A DNA stretch of 64,000 nt from Cricetomys ansorgei. Its lineage: Eukaryota; Chordata; Mammalia; Rodentia; Nesomyidae. Within the stretch, counting starts at the first letter, position 1; the number at the start of each line of letters is the position of its first letter. The notes under the pieces were generated by a model, which saw only the letters and a list, made by a program, of their open reading frames with translations, was not told the origin of the DNA and ran no database searches. The stretch spans positions 1,054,001 through 1,118,000 of the forward strand of contig JAMJFZ010000070.1 in the NCBI GenBank assembly GCA_026225945.1, given 5' to 3'. Of the stretch, positions 21,801 to 33,999 are shown piece after piece. The position numbers and the translations under genes were made by a program.

Positions 21801-22671
21801 TGAGTCCACTGGAGAGGAAGGTAGGCCCCAGGGAGTGGAGAGGCAGCGCCATAGAGTCCAGGTGTGTGGCAGTCATGGTGGTCAGCTCGGAGCAGTGGGG
21901 GAAGTAACAGGTGAGTTTGAAGGGTAGGACCCTCTGGGACCTATACCTCATCAGCCGCTCAGGTGGGTTTGAGATAGGGACTGATCCAGGCCGGGATGGC
22001 TGTGCGAGCCTGTGACTGGGCCTGGCCTAAGGTCAGAAAGGTGGCCTGGCAATGGTATGGGAAGTGGCAAGACCCATCCTCGGGTGGCAGGCCTGGCACC
22101 TCTGAGAACTTGGAACAGGCCTGGCCCCAGGTAGCTAGCTAGCTTGCTCCCTTTCCAGCATCAGGGAGACTGCCTAGGTGAGGCGTGGCAGAGAGGGAGA
22201 GTAGGAAAGCAAGGACTGGGCCTACTCCTGGAGGCAGCCAAAGAGGTCTGTTTCTAGAGGGCATCGTGGAAGTTCTCAGGCCTGTGGAGGCAGGCGTCTG
22301 GACTCTCTCTCAGCTCCTGGAAGGAAGGAAAGGTTCCTGTTGGGTCCTGGTGTGCCTTCCCCAAGGGAACAGGATATATGGTCTGGCATCAGACAGGCCT
22401 GTCTGTCCTGGATACTCTCTGGCTATCACTGTATATAGGAGAGTTGTAGGTTGAGGGGAAAGGAGATAAAGGGAGAGGGTCTGAGAGAGAGAGAGAGAGA
22501 GAGAGATCTTAGTATAGGGAAGTGAGAAGGAGAGGAGAGAGAGAGAGACACAGAGAGACACAGAGACAGATGGGTGTGTGTGTGGTTGTACAATCCCTGC
22601 TTGTGAGGCTGGGGGATGTATTTGTCTTGTTGTTGATTTTGCATGTAGCCTGGTGGTCAAGCTCATTCATT
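18896..22671 (+). repeat. Repeat unit 6, A subfamily
   Basis: Unit of 3776 bp. It shares ccctaccttc (about 21064) with unit 5, gggagcttg (about 21758) with unit 7, and a ctgg form of the ctgcgatgcc site (about 21481, here with one base deleted) with units 7 and 8. These overlapping neighbour-shared variants show local exchange between adjacent units. The GA tract is (GA)12 and the C tract is uninterrupted. Confidence 0.95.
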
Positions 22672-25600
22672 CACATGAGTGCTCTGTGGACTCTGGTCCC
22701 TGGGCCTTGGGCATGGGCCCCTGGAGAGAAATGATGAAGGCACCTTTAGAGAGCTTCAAGCGAGGAGGTCACAGAGGAGGGACACCCTGGTGGCACCAGT
22801 GAGAAGTGTGTTGTGCCTTGTGTCTTGGTATCCGTGGGTCTCTTCGACTGTGTTCAGAGAGCTCACAGTTGCATGTGTGCCACAGGCAGGTGTAAGACAC
22901 ATATGTGCCTGAGATAGACTTGGGTGTTTGCAGACAGGAAAGGGAACCAAGGATGCTGAGGGGTGCCTGCTGGTTTGGGTGGGTGGGGCCTGAGGGGTTG
23001 GGGCTAAATGGGGGGATTGAGGCTGTGACAGACTCAGAGAGAGCTCATAATGGTTGCCTGGCAATGCCTCGGAGACAGGAAACCTGGGGTCCCATGCTGG
23101 GGCCTGGTAGGCAAGGTGGCAGATGAGATGGCATGTTTCTGGTTTTGATATGTCCTTGTCTCCACATCAGGATCCTTCCTGGGTGGCCTGCCTCTGCCTT
23201 TGAGGTTGTGGATGTCTCAGGCCCCTGGTGACCCCTGCTGGGGGTGTTGCCCTCAGCCACCATCTGAACCCTGATGACAGGGCACCTGAAGGCACCTTCC
23301 TGGATCCATGGGCAAGAAGTCTCGAGGTTTTGGGGGGCCCATCTCATCTCCCATCAATCAAAGTCAGAGACGGGAGCCCTCCCAAGGGCACACAGCTCTC
23401 TGCTCTGCTTCCATGGCTGAGCCTCCTTCTGCCAGGTGGGAAGGCCTTGCTGGGCTTTCTGGGACCCCTTCGGGAGGTGTGGTCTTCTCTCCTGACAAGT
23501 CATCTGCCCTCCCTCCCCTGTGTCCTGCTCTCTGCTACACCAGGATCCTGCTGCCCTACCAGCCAAGGTTCAGGCTGCCAGGGGATGGCGTAGGGTAGGG
23601 TGAGGGTCTTTGGCAGGTGGCCTTGACGGGGGACACTGTTGTGGACAGGCTCCCACAGAGTTAGCACACCCAAGTCCTGCAAGGCAGCTCTCCTGGTCAT
23701 GCAGATGGAGTGAGTTCAGACCAAGGCAGCTGGATCCTGCCTGGGGGCACCTAATCAAGACCAGCTCCTGGTCCCCTCGTCCCCTGGTCCTAGAGTCCAC
23801 CTTGTTTGAGTCTGAGGGTGCTCCCCTGTGGTTCAGATTGCCATGGGGTTCTCCTAAGATTCCCTCTGGGATCTCATCAGAGAGGACCTTCAGGGACTCC
23901 CTGGCACCCAGAATGGCTTGGAGTGTAACATGGCATTGCATTTGGGGAGCCCAACCTTCCCACCCCGGGACTCAGCTCTCCATTGTGGTCTGCTACACTC
24001 AAGTCCTAGGCTCAACTGGTTTCCTGATCCATCCCCCGGGGGCAAGAAGACCCTCACCCTCCTGCAATGCTCCACACAAGTTTAGGATCCCCCAGGTACA
24101 GGGTTTGTGCCCCATCTCTGACCAGTCCCTGCTCAGAACATTGGTGGCCATTTTGAAGTCCAGTGACGACTGAGCCAGAGTATGGCTCTTCTTTTTTTTT
24201 GAAAAGATTTTTGTTCAGGTGTAGGACTAGGGAGTGGAGCCAGAGCCCTAGGTAGTCTGCTTTCTGGGTATACTACTGCCATCAAACAGAATGGTTATGC
24301 TGATCCCACTGGCAGGTCCCTGTCCTGCTCCTGGACATGGAGGCAAGCAAGCTAGCACCGCCAGGGTCTTGGCTGCAGCAGAAGGACTAGAGCGTCTCCC
24401 TCCAGCAGACTTGGCACCCCAGGAGAGCCGTGGGAAAAAACAGGGTCTTGGAGAGCAATGACCTGGGAGGCCACAGCCCGCCCCAGAGGTAGCAGGGAAC
24501 CACCAGGCTTGGCCTGCTCCAGGAGGGAAGCACCTCTTCCTGGTACTGTGGCAGCCAAGTCTACTCCCATGAGAGGATCTTCCTGCCAGGGACCTTGTGT
24601 CAGGGGCTGTGTGTGGGTTGAGGCTGTGGAATTAGAGTAGTCTGCCAGTGGGCAGGAGCCCACTGTGGAGGACCCCCTCCCTATCTTTTGGTTTAGGCTC
24701 GCCAGCAGCACCCACAACTCACACACTGCTCTCGCTCCCTCCTCCATAACACCACCTCAGAATCTTTTCAGGGCTGTTCTCAGGCTGTCAAGGCCAAATA
24801 GCCAATGTCACCAGAGAACCTCCATCCATTTCACTCCATCCCTGCCTTCCTCATTCCCTCCTCTCCTCTCTCTTCTCCTTCTGCATCACATTCTCTCTGC
24901 CTTCCTAATTTTTTCTTTGCATTTCATTTTTGTTCCCCCCCCCCTTTATTTTTTATATATTGCTTTTTTGCTTTTTGGTTTTTTTTTTTTGTCCTTTGGA
25001 CATTGGATTCTGTTTGATTAGGACTGCAGGTGAAGTTGAAGGACAAGGCCCTGTCAGGAAATGTATCTACCCTACAGCCACATGCCCAGAGTCTTAGAAG
25101 CAGACTGGGAGGCAACAGCAAGGACAGAGGCCACCTGGTTGTGTGTAGTTGGTGGGCCCAAGGCAGGCTAGTGTGTGGCTCAGGGTGAGTCTTAGTAGAA
25201 GCAGCCAGAGTGGGGTGTGGACTGAAGGGCGCCCTGCCTCCCCTAACCAACCCCTCCCTGGGATGCCCAACACCTATGTGGGCAGCCCACTTGCGGGTTC
25301 AATGGCGAGGTCACCTTGTCTAACCGCCAGGGAGAACTAACACCCAGGTCGAAGGGTGGACAAGCCCCTTGTCCTGCTCTTCCCTGTCCAGGGATCTCGG
25401 GTGGAAGAACGGTTAGTTAGATGACGCTCTAAAGTGAACAGACTGTATTCTGTGAACAGACGGTTCCAAGGAGACCTAGTCTGTTTGTATGAGGGTGTTG
25501 TCAGTGTGTGTGTGTATTTGTGTGTGTTTGTGTTGGGAGCTTGTGGCCATGCTTGTGGGTGTTTGTGTTTATACCTGATGAGTCCACTGGAGAGGAAGGT

Positions 25601-26447
25601 AGGCCCCAGGGAGTGGAGAGGCAGCGCCATAGAGTCCAGGTGTGTGGCAGTCATGGTGGTCAGCTCGGAGCAGTGGGGGAAGTAACAGGTGAGTTTGAAG
25701 GGTAGGACCCTCTGGGACCTATACCTCATCAGCCGCTCAGGTGGGTTTGAGATAGGGACTGATCCAGGCCGGGATGGCTGTGCGAGCCTGTGACTGGGCC
25801 TGGCCTAAGGTCAGAAAGGTGGCCTGGCAATGGTATGGGAAGTGGCAAGACCCATCCTCGGGTGGCAGGCCTGGCACCTCTGAGAACTTGGAACAGGCCT
25901 GGCCCCAGGTAGCTAGCTAGCTTGCTCCCTTTCCAGCATCAGGGAGACTGCCTAGGTGAGGCGTGGCAGAGAGGGAGAGTAGGAAAGCAAGGACTGGGCC
26001 TACTCCTGGAGGCAGCCAAAGAGGTCTGTTTCTAGAGGGCATCGTGGAAGTTCTCAGGCCTGTGGAGGCAGGCGTCTGGACTCTCTCTCAGCTCCTGGAA
26101 GGAAGGAAAGGTTCCTGTTGGGTCCTGGTGTGCCTTCCCCAAGGGAACAGGATATATGGTCTGGCATCAGACAGGCCTGTCTGTCCTGGATACTCTCTGG
26201 CTATCACTGTATATAGGAGAGTTGTAGGTTGAGGGGAAAGGAGATAAAGGGAGAGGGTCTGAGAGAGAGAGAGAGAGAGAGATCTTAGTATAGGGAAGTG
26301 AGAAGGAGAGGAGAGAGAGAGAGACACAGAGAGACACAGAGACAGATGGGTGTGTGTGTGGTTGTACAATCCCTGCTTGTGAGGCTGGGGGATGTATTTG
26401 TCTTGTTGTTGATTTTGCATGTAGCCTGGTGGTCAAGCTCATTCATT
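22672..26447 (+). repeat. Repeat unit 7, A subfamily
   Basis: Unit of 3776 bp. Its one clear private change is loss of one C in the run ggatcccccagg (about 24086-24095). It shares gggagcttg (about 25535) with unit 6 and ctgggatgcc (about 25258) with unit 8. The GA tract is (GA)11 and the C tract near 24936 is uninterrupted. Confidence 0.95.
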
Positions 26448-29400
26448 CACATGAGTGCTCTGTGGACTCTGGTCCCTGGGCCTTGGGCATGGGCCCCTGG
26501 AGAGAAATGATGAAGGCACCTTTAGAGAGCTTCAAGCGAGGAGGTCACAGAGGAGGGACACCCTGGTGGCACCAGTGAGAAGTGTGTTGTGCCTTGTGTC
26601 TTGGTATCCGTGGGTCTCTTCGACTGTGTTCAGAGAGCTCACAGTTGCATGTGTGCCACAGGCAGGTGTAAGACACATATGTGCCTGAGATAGACTTGGG
26701 TGTTTGCAGACAGGAAAGGGAACCAAGGATGCTGAGGGGTGCCTGCTGGTTTGGGTGGGTGGGGCCTGAGGGGTTGGGGCTAAATGGGGGGATTGAGGCT
26801 GTGACAGACTCAGAGAGAGCTCATAATGGTTGCCTGGCAATGCCTCGGAGACAGGAAACCTGGGGTCCCATGCTGGGGCCTGGTAGGCAAGGTGGCAGAT
26901 GAGATGGCATGTTTCTGGTTTTGATATGTCCTTGTCTCCACATCAGGATCCTTCCTGGGTGGCCTGCCTCTGCCTTTGAGGTTGTGGATGTCTCAGGCCC
27001 CTGGTGACCCCTGCTGGGGGTGTTGCCCTCAGCCACCATCTGAACCCTGATGACAGGGCACCTGAAGGCACCTTCCTGGATCCATGGGCAAGAAGTCTCG
27101 AGGTTTTGGGGGGCCCATCTCATCTCCCATCAATCAAAGTCAGAGACGGGAGCCCTCCCAAGGGCACACAGCTCTCTGCTCTGCTTCCATGGCTGAGCCT
27201 CCTTCTGCCAGGTGGGAAGGCCTTGCTGGGCTTTCTGGGACCCCTTCGGGAGGTGTGGTCTTCTCTCCTGACAAGTCATCTGCCCTCCCTCCCCTGTGTC
27301 CTGCTCTCTGCTACACCAGGATCCTGCTGCCCTACCAGCCAAGGTTCAGGCTGCCAGGGGATGGCGTAGGGTAGGGTGAGGGTCTTTGGCAGGTGGCCTT
27401 GACGGGGGACACTGTTGTGGACAGGCTCCCACAGAGTTAGCACACCCAAGTCCTGCAAGGCAGCTCTCCTGGTCATGCAGATGGAGTGAGTTCAGACCAA
27501 GGCAGCTGGATCCTGCCTGGGGGCACCTAATCAAGACCAGCTCCTGGTCCCCTCGTCCCCTGGTCCTAGAGTCCACCTTGTTTGAGTCTGAGGGTGCTCC
27601 CCTGTGGTTCAGATTGCCATGGGGTTCTCCTAAGATTCCCTCTGGGATCTCATCAGAGAGGACCTTCAGGGACTCCCTGGCACCCAGAATGGCTTGGAGT
27701 GTAACATGGCATTGCATTTGGGGAGCCCAACCTTCCCACCCCGGGACTCAGCTCTCCATTGTGGTCTGCTACACTCAAGTCCTAGGCTCAACTGGTTTCC
27801 TGATCCATCCCCCGGGGGCAAGAAGACCCTCACCCTCCTGCAATGCTCCACACAAGTTTAGGATCCCCCCAGGTACAGGGTTTGTGCCCCATCTCTGACC
27901 AGTCCCTGCTCAGAACATTGGTGGCCATTTTGAAGTCCAGTGACGACTGAGCCAGAGTATGGCTCTTCTTTTTTTGAAAAGATTTTTGTTCAGGTGTAGG
28001 ACTAGGGAGTGGAGCCAGATCCCTAGGTAGTCTGCTTTCTGGGTATACTACTGCCATCAAACAGAATGGTTATGCTGATCCCACTGGCAGGTCCCTGTCC
28101 TGCTCCTGGACATGGAGGCAAGCAAGCTAGCACCGCCAGGGTCTTGGCTGCAGCAGAAGGACTAGAGCGTCTCCCTCCAGCAGACTTGGCACCCCAGGAG
28201 AGCCGTGGGAAAAAACAGGGTCTTGGAGAGCAATGACCTGGGAGGCCACAGCCCGCCCCAGAGGTAGCAGGGAACCACCAGGCTTGGCCTGCTCCAGGAG
28301 GGAAGCACCTCTTCCTGGTACTGTGGCAGCCAAGTCTACTCCCATGAGAGGATCTTCCTGCCAGGGACCTTGTGTCAGGGGCTGTGTGTGGGTTGAGGCT
28401 GTGGAATTAGAGTAGTCTGCCAGTGGGCAGGAGCCCACTGTGGAGGACCCCCTCCCTATCTTTTGGTTTAGGCTCGCCAGCAGCACCCACAACTCACACA
28501 CTGCTCTCGCTCCCTCCTCCATAACACCACCTCAGAATCTTTTCAGGGCTGTTCTCAGGCTGTCAAGGCCAAATAGCCAATGTCACCAGAGAACCTCCAT
28601 CCATTTCACTCCATCCCTGCCTTCCTCATTCCCTCCTCTCCTCTCTCTTCTCCTTCTGCATCACATTCTCTCTGCCTTCCTAATTTTTTCTTTGCATTTC
28701 ATTTTTGTTCCCCTCCCCCTTTATTTTTTATATATTGCTTTTTTGCTTTTTGGTTTTTTTTTTTTGTCCTTTGGACATTGGATTCTGTTTGATTAGGACT
28801 GCAGGTGAAGTTGAAGGACAAGGCCCTGTCAGGAAATGTATCTACCCTACAGCCACATGCCCAGAGTCTTAGAAGCAGACTGGGAGGCAACAGCAAGGAC
28901 AGAGGCCACCTGGTTGTGTGTAGTTGGTGGGCCCAAGGCAGGCTAGTGTGTGGCTCAGGGTGAGTCTTAGTAGAAGCAGCCAGAGTGGGGTGTGGACTGA
29001 AGGGCGCCCTGCCTCCCCTAACCAACCCCTCCCTGGGATGCCCAACACCTATGTGGGCAGCCCACTTGCGGGTTCAATGGCGAGGTCACCTTGTCTAACC
29101 GCCAGGGAGAACTAACACCCAGGTCGAAGGGTGGACAAGCCCCTTGTCCTGCTCTTCCCTGTCCAGGGATCTCGGGTGGAAGAACGGTTAGTTAGATGAC
29201 GCTCTAAAGTGAACAGACTGTATTCTGTGAACAGACGGTTCCAAGGAGACCTAGTCTGTTTGTATGAGGGTGTTGTCAGTGTGTGTGTGTATTTGTGTGT
29301 GTTTGTGTTGGGAGTTTGTGGCCATGCTTGTGGGTGTTTGTGTTTATACCTGATGAGTCCACTGGAGAGGAAGGTAGGCCCCAGGGAGTGGAGAGGCAGC

Positions 29401-30220
29401 GCCATAGAGTCCAGGTGTGTGGCAGTCATGGTGGTCAGCTCGGAGCAGTGGGGGAAGTAACAGGTGAGTTTGAAGGGTAGGACCCTCTGGGACCTATACC
29501 TCATCAGCCGCTCAGGTGGGTTTGAGATAGGGACTGATCCAGGCCGGGATGGCTGTGCGAGCCTGTGACTGGGCCTGGCCTAAGGTCAGAAAGGTGGCCT
29601 GGCAATGGTATGGGAAGTGGCAAGACCCATCCTCGGGTGGCAGGCCTGGCACCTCTGAGAACTTGGAACAGGCCTGGCCCCAGGTAGCTAGCTAGCTTGC
29701 TCCCTTTCCAGCATCAGGGAGACTGCCTAGGTGAGGCGTGGCAGAGAGGGAGAGTAGGAAAGCAAGGACTGGGCCTACTCCTGGAGGCAGCCAAAGAGGT
29801 CTGTTTCTAGAGGGCATCGTGGAAGTTCTCAGGCCTGTGGAGGCAGGCGTCTGGACTCTCTCTCAGCTCCTGGAAGGAAGGAAAGGTTCCTGTTGGGTCC
29901 TGGTGTGCCTTCCCCAAGGGAACAGGATATATGGTCTGGCATCAGACAGGCCTGTCTGTCCTGGATACTCTCTGGCTATCACTGTATATAGGAGAGTTGT
30001 AGGTTGAGGGGAAAGGAGATAAAGGGAGAGGGTCTGAGAGAGAGAGAGAGAGAGATCTTAGTATAGGGAAGTGAGAAGGAGAGGAGAGAGAGAGAGACAC
30101 AGAGAGACACAGAGACAGATGGGTGTGTGTGTGGTTGTACAATCCCTGCTTGTGAGGCTGGGGGATGTATTTGTCTTGTTGTTGATTTTGCATGTAGCCT
30201 GGTGGTCAAGCTCATTCATT
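26448..30220 (+). repeat. Repeat unit 8, A subfamily, start of the A-to-B cline
   Basis: Unit of 3773 bp. It still carries the A-type diagnostic sites but has ccagatccc (about 28015), a form shared with units 9 and 10 where the other A units have ccagagccc. The T run near 27970 is short. It shares ctgggatgcc with unit 7. The GA tract is (GA)10 and the C tract is the interrupted form. Confidence 0.95.
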
Positions 30221-33200
30221 CACATGAGTGCTCTGTGGACTCTGGTCCCTGGGCCTTGGGCATGGGCCCCTGGAGAGAAATGATGAAGGCACCTTTAGAG
30301 AGCTTCAAGCGAGGAGGTCACAGAGGAGGGACACCCTGGTGGCACCAGTGAGAAGTGTGTTGTGCCTTGTGTCTTGGTATCCGTGGGTCTCTTCGACTGT
30401 GTTCAGAGAGCTCACAGTTGCATGTGTGCCACAGGCAGGTGTAAGACACATATGTGCCTGAGATAGACTTGGGTGTTTGCAGACAGGAAAGGGAACCAAG
30501 GATCCTGAGGGGTGCCTGCTGGTTTGGGTGGGTGGGGCCTGAGGGGTTGGGGCTAAATGGGGGGATTGAGGCTGTGACAGACTCAGAGAGAGCTCATAAT
30601 GGTTGCCTGGCAATGCCTCGGAGACAGGAAACCTGGGGTCCCATGCTGGGGCCTGGTAGGCAAGGTGGCAGATGAGATGGCATGTTTCTGGTTTTGATAT
30701 GTCCTTGTCTCCACATCAGGATCCTTCCTGGGTGGCCTGCCTCTGCCTTTGAGGTTGTGGATGTCTCAGGCCCCTGGTGACCCCTGCTGGGGGTGTTGCC
30801 CTCAGCCACCATCTGAACCCTGATGACAGGGCACCTGAAGGCACCTTCCTGGATCCATGGGCAAGAAGTCTCGAGGTTTTGGGGGGCCCATCTCATCTCC
30901 CATCAATCAAAGTCAGAGACGGGAGCCCTCCCAAGGGCACACAGCTCTCTGCTCTGCTTCCATGGCTGAGCCTCCTTCTGCCAGGTGGGAAGGCCTTGCT
31001 GGGCTTTCTGGGACCCCTTCGGGAGGTGTGGTCTTCTCTCCTGACAAGTCATCTGCCCTCCCTCCCCTGTGTCCTGATCTCTGCTACACCAGGATCCTGC
31101 TGCCCTACCAGCCAAGGTTCAGGCTGCCAGGGGATGGCGTAGGGTAGGGTGAGGGTCTTTGGCAGGTGGCCTTGACGGGGGACACTGTTGTGGACAGGCT
31201 CCCACAGAGTTAGCACACCCAAGTCCTGCAAGGCAGCTCTCCTGGTCATGCAGATGGAGTGAGTTCAGACCAAGGCAGCTGGATCCTGCCTGGGGGCACC
31301 TAATCAAGACCAGCTCCTGGTCCCCTCGTCCCCTGGTCCTGGAGTCCACCTTGTTTGAGTCTGAGGGTGCTCCCCTGTGGTTCAGATTGCCATGGGGTTC
31401 TCCTACGATTCCCTCTGGGATCTCATCAGAGAGGACCTTCAGGGACTCCCTGGCACCCAGAATGGCTTGGAGTGTAACATGGCATTGCATTTGGGAGCCC
31501 CACCTTCCCACCCCGGTACTCAGCTCCCCACTGTGGTCTGCTACACTCAAGTCCTAGGCTCACCACGTTTCCTGACCCATCCCCCGGGGCAGAGAAGACC
31601 CTCACCCTCCTGCAATGCTCCACACAAGGTTAGGATCCCCCCAGGTACAGGGTTTGTGCCCCATCTCTGACCAGTCCCTGCTCAGAACATTGGTGGCCAT
31701 TTTGAAGTCCAGTGACGACTGAGCCAGAGTATGGCTCTTCTTTTTTTTTGAAAAGATTTTTGTTCAGGTGTAGGACTAGGGAGTGGAGCCAGATCCCTAG
31801 GTAGTCTGCTTTCTGGGTATACTACTGCCATCAAACAGAATGGTTATGCTGATCCCACTGGCAGGTCCCTGTCCTGCTCCTGGACATGGAGGCAAGCAAG
31901 CTAGCACCGCCAGGGTCTTGGCTGCAGCAGAAGGACTAGTGGGTCTCCCTCCAGCAGACTTGGCACCCCAGGAGAGCCGTGGGAAAAAACAGGGTCTTGG
32001 AGAGCAATGACCTGGGAGGCCACAGCCCGCCCCAGAGGTAGCAGGGAACCACAGGCTTGGCCTGCTCCAGGAGGGAAGCACCTCTTCCTGGTACTGTGGC
32101 AGCCAAGTCTGCTCCCATGAGAGGATCTTCCTGCCAGGGACCCTGGGTCAGGGGCTGTGTGTGGGTTGAGGCTGTGGAATTAGAGTAGCCTGCCAGTGGG
32201 CAGGAGCCCACTGTGGAGGACCCCCTATCTTTTGGTTTAGGCTCGCCAGCAGCACCCACAACTCACACACTGCTCTCGCTCCCTCCTCCATAACACCACC
32301 TCAGAATCTTTTCAGGGCTGTTCTCAGGCTGTCAAGGCCAAATAGCCAATGTCACCAGAGAACCTCCATCCATTTCACTCCATCCCTGCCTTCCTCATTC
32401 CCTCCTCTCCTCTCTCTTCTCCTTCTGCATCACATTCTCTCTGCCTTCCTAATTTTTTCTTTGCATTTCATTTTTGTTCCCCCCCCCTTTATTTTTTATA
32501 TATTGCTTTTTTGCTTTTTGGTTTTTTTTTTTTGTCCTTTGGACATTGGATTCTGTTTGAGTAGGACTGCAGGTGAAGTTGAAGGACAAGGCCCTGTCAG
32601 GAAATGTATCTACCCTACAGCCACATGCCCAGAGTCTTAGAAGCAGACTGGGAGGCAACAGCAAGGACAGAGGCCACCTGGTTGTGTGTAGTTGGTGGGC
32701 CCAAGGCAGGCTAGTGTGTGGCTCAGGGTGAGTCTTAGTAGAAGCAGCCAGAGTGGGGTGTGGACTGAAGGGCGCCCTGCCTCCCCTAACCAACCCCTCC
32801 CTGCGATGCCCAACACCTATGCGGGCAGCCCACTTGCGGGTTCAATGGCGAGGTCACCTTGTCTAACCGCCAGGGAGAACTAACACCCAGGTCGAAGGGT
32901 GGACAAGCCCCTTGTCCTGCTCTTCCCTGTCCAGGGATCTCGGGTGGAAGAACGGTTAGTTAGAGGACGCTCTAAAGTGAACAGACTGTATTCTGTGAAC
33001 AGACGGTTCCAAGGAGACCTTGTCTGTTTGTATGAGGGTGTTGTGAGTGTGTGTGTGTATTTGTGTGTGTTTGTGTCGTCCTGGGAGTTTGTGGCCGTGC
33101 TTGTGGGTGTTTGTGTTTATACCTGATGAGTCCACTGGAGAGGAAGGTAGGCCCCAGGGAGCGGAGAGGCAGCGCCATAGAGTCCAGGTGTGTGGCAGTC

Positions 33201-33999
33201 ATGGTGGTCAGCTCGGAGCAGTGGGGGAAGTAACAGGTGAGTTTGAAGGGGAGGACCCTCGGGGCCCTATACCTCATCAGCCGCTCAGGTGGGCGTGAGA
33301 TAGGGACTGATCCAGGCCGGGATGGCTGTGAGAGCCTGTGACTGGGCCTGGCCTGAAGATCAGACCGGTGGCCTGGCAATGGTATGGGAAGTGGCAAGAC
33401 CCATCCTCGGGTGGCAGGCCTGGCACCTCTGAGAACTCGGAACAGGCCTGGCCCCAGGTAGCTAGCTAGCTTGCTCCCTTTCCAGCATCAGGGAGACTGC
33501 CTAGGTGAGGCGTGGCAGAGAGGGAGAGTAGGAAAGCAAGGACTGGGCCTACTCCTGGAGGCAGCCAAAGAGGTCTGTTTCTAGAGGGCATCGTGGAAGT
33601 TCTCAGGCCTGTGGAGGCAGGCGTCTGGACTCTCTCTCAGCTCCTGGAAGGAAGGAAAGGTTCCTGTTGGGTCGTGGTGTGCCTTCCCCAAGGGAACAGG
33701 ATATATGGTCTGGCATCAGACAGGCCTGTCTGCCCTGGATACTCTCTGGCTAGCACTGTATATAGGAGAGTTGTAGGTTGAGGGGAAAGGAGATAAAGGG
33801 AGAGGGTCTGAGAGAGAGAGAGAGAGAGAGAGATCTTAGTATAGGGAAGTGAGAAGGAGAGGAGAGAGAGAGAGACACAGAGAGACACAGAGACAGATGG
33901 GTGTGTGTGTGGTTGTACAATCCCTGCTTGTGAGGCTGGGGGATGTATTTGTCTTTGTTGTTGATTTTGCATGTAGCCTGGTGGTCAAGCTCATTCATT
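30221..33999 (+). repeat. Repeat unit 9, A/B hybrid unit
   Basis: Unit of 3779 bp that spans the switch between subfamilies. Its first 270 bp are A-type (aatgatgaag, cttcaagcg, tcacagagg). B-type variants then appear in order: gatcctgagg (about 30501), gtcctgatct (about 31072), tcctacgatt (about 31402), a rearranged stretch at about 31493-31590, gggtctccc (about 31940), accttgtctg (about 33017), a tcgtcctggg form near 33076 and gactgcc-type changes near 33730. The hybrid form points to unequal recombination or conversion between A and B units. Confidence 0.93.
31493..31590 (+). other. Indel-rich junction stretch in unit 9
   Basis: Here the A-type sequence (ttggggagcccaacc, ctcaactggtttcc, cgggggcaag) is replaced by the B-type (gagccccacc, ctcaccacgtttcc, ggggcagag), with several single-base indels within 100 bp. 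Later B units elaborate the same stretch further. It is the densest diagnostic block between subfamilies and a plausible conversion endpoint. Confidence 0.6.
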
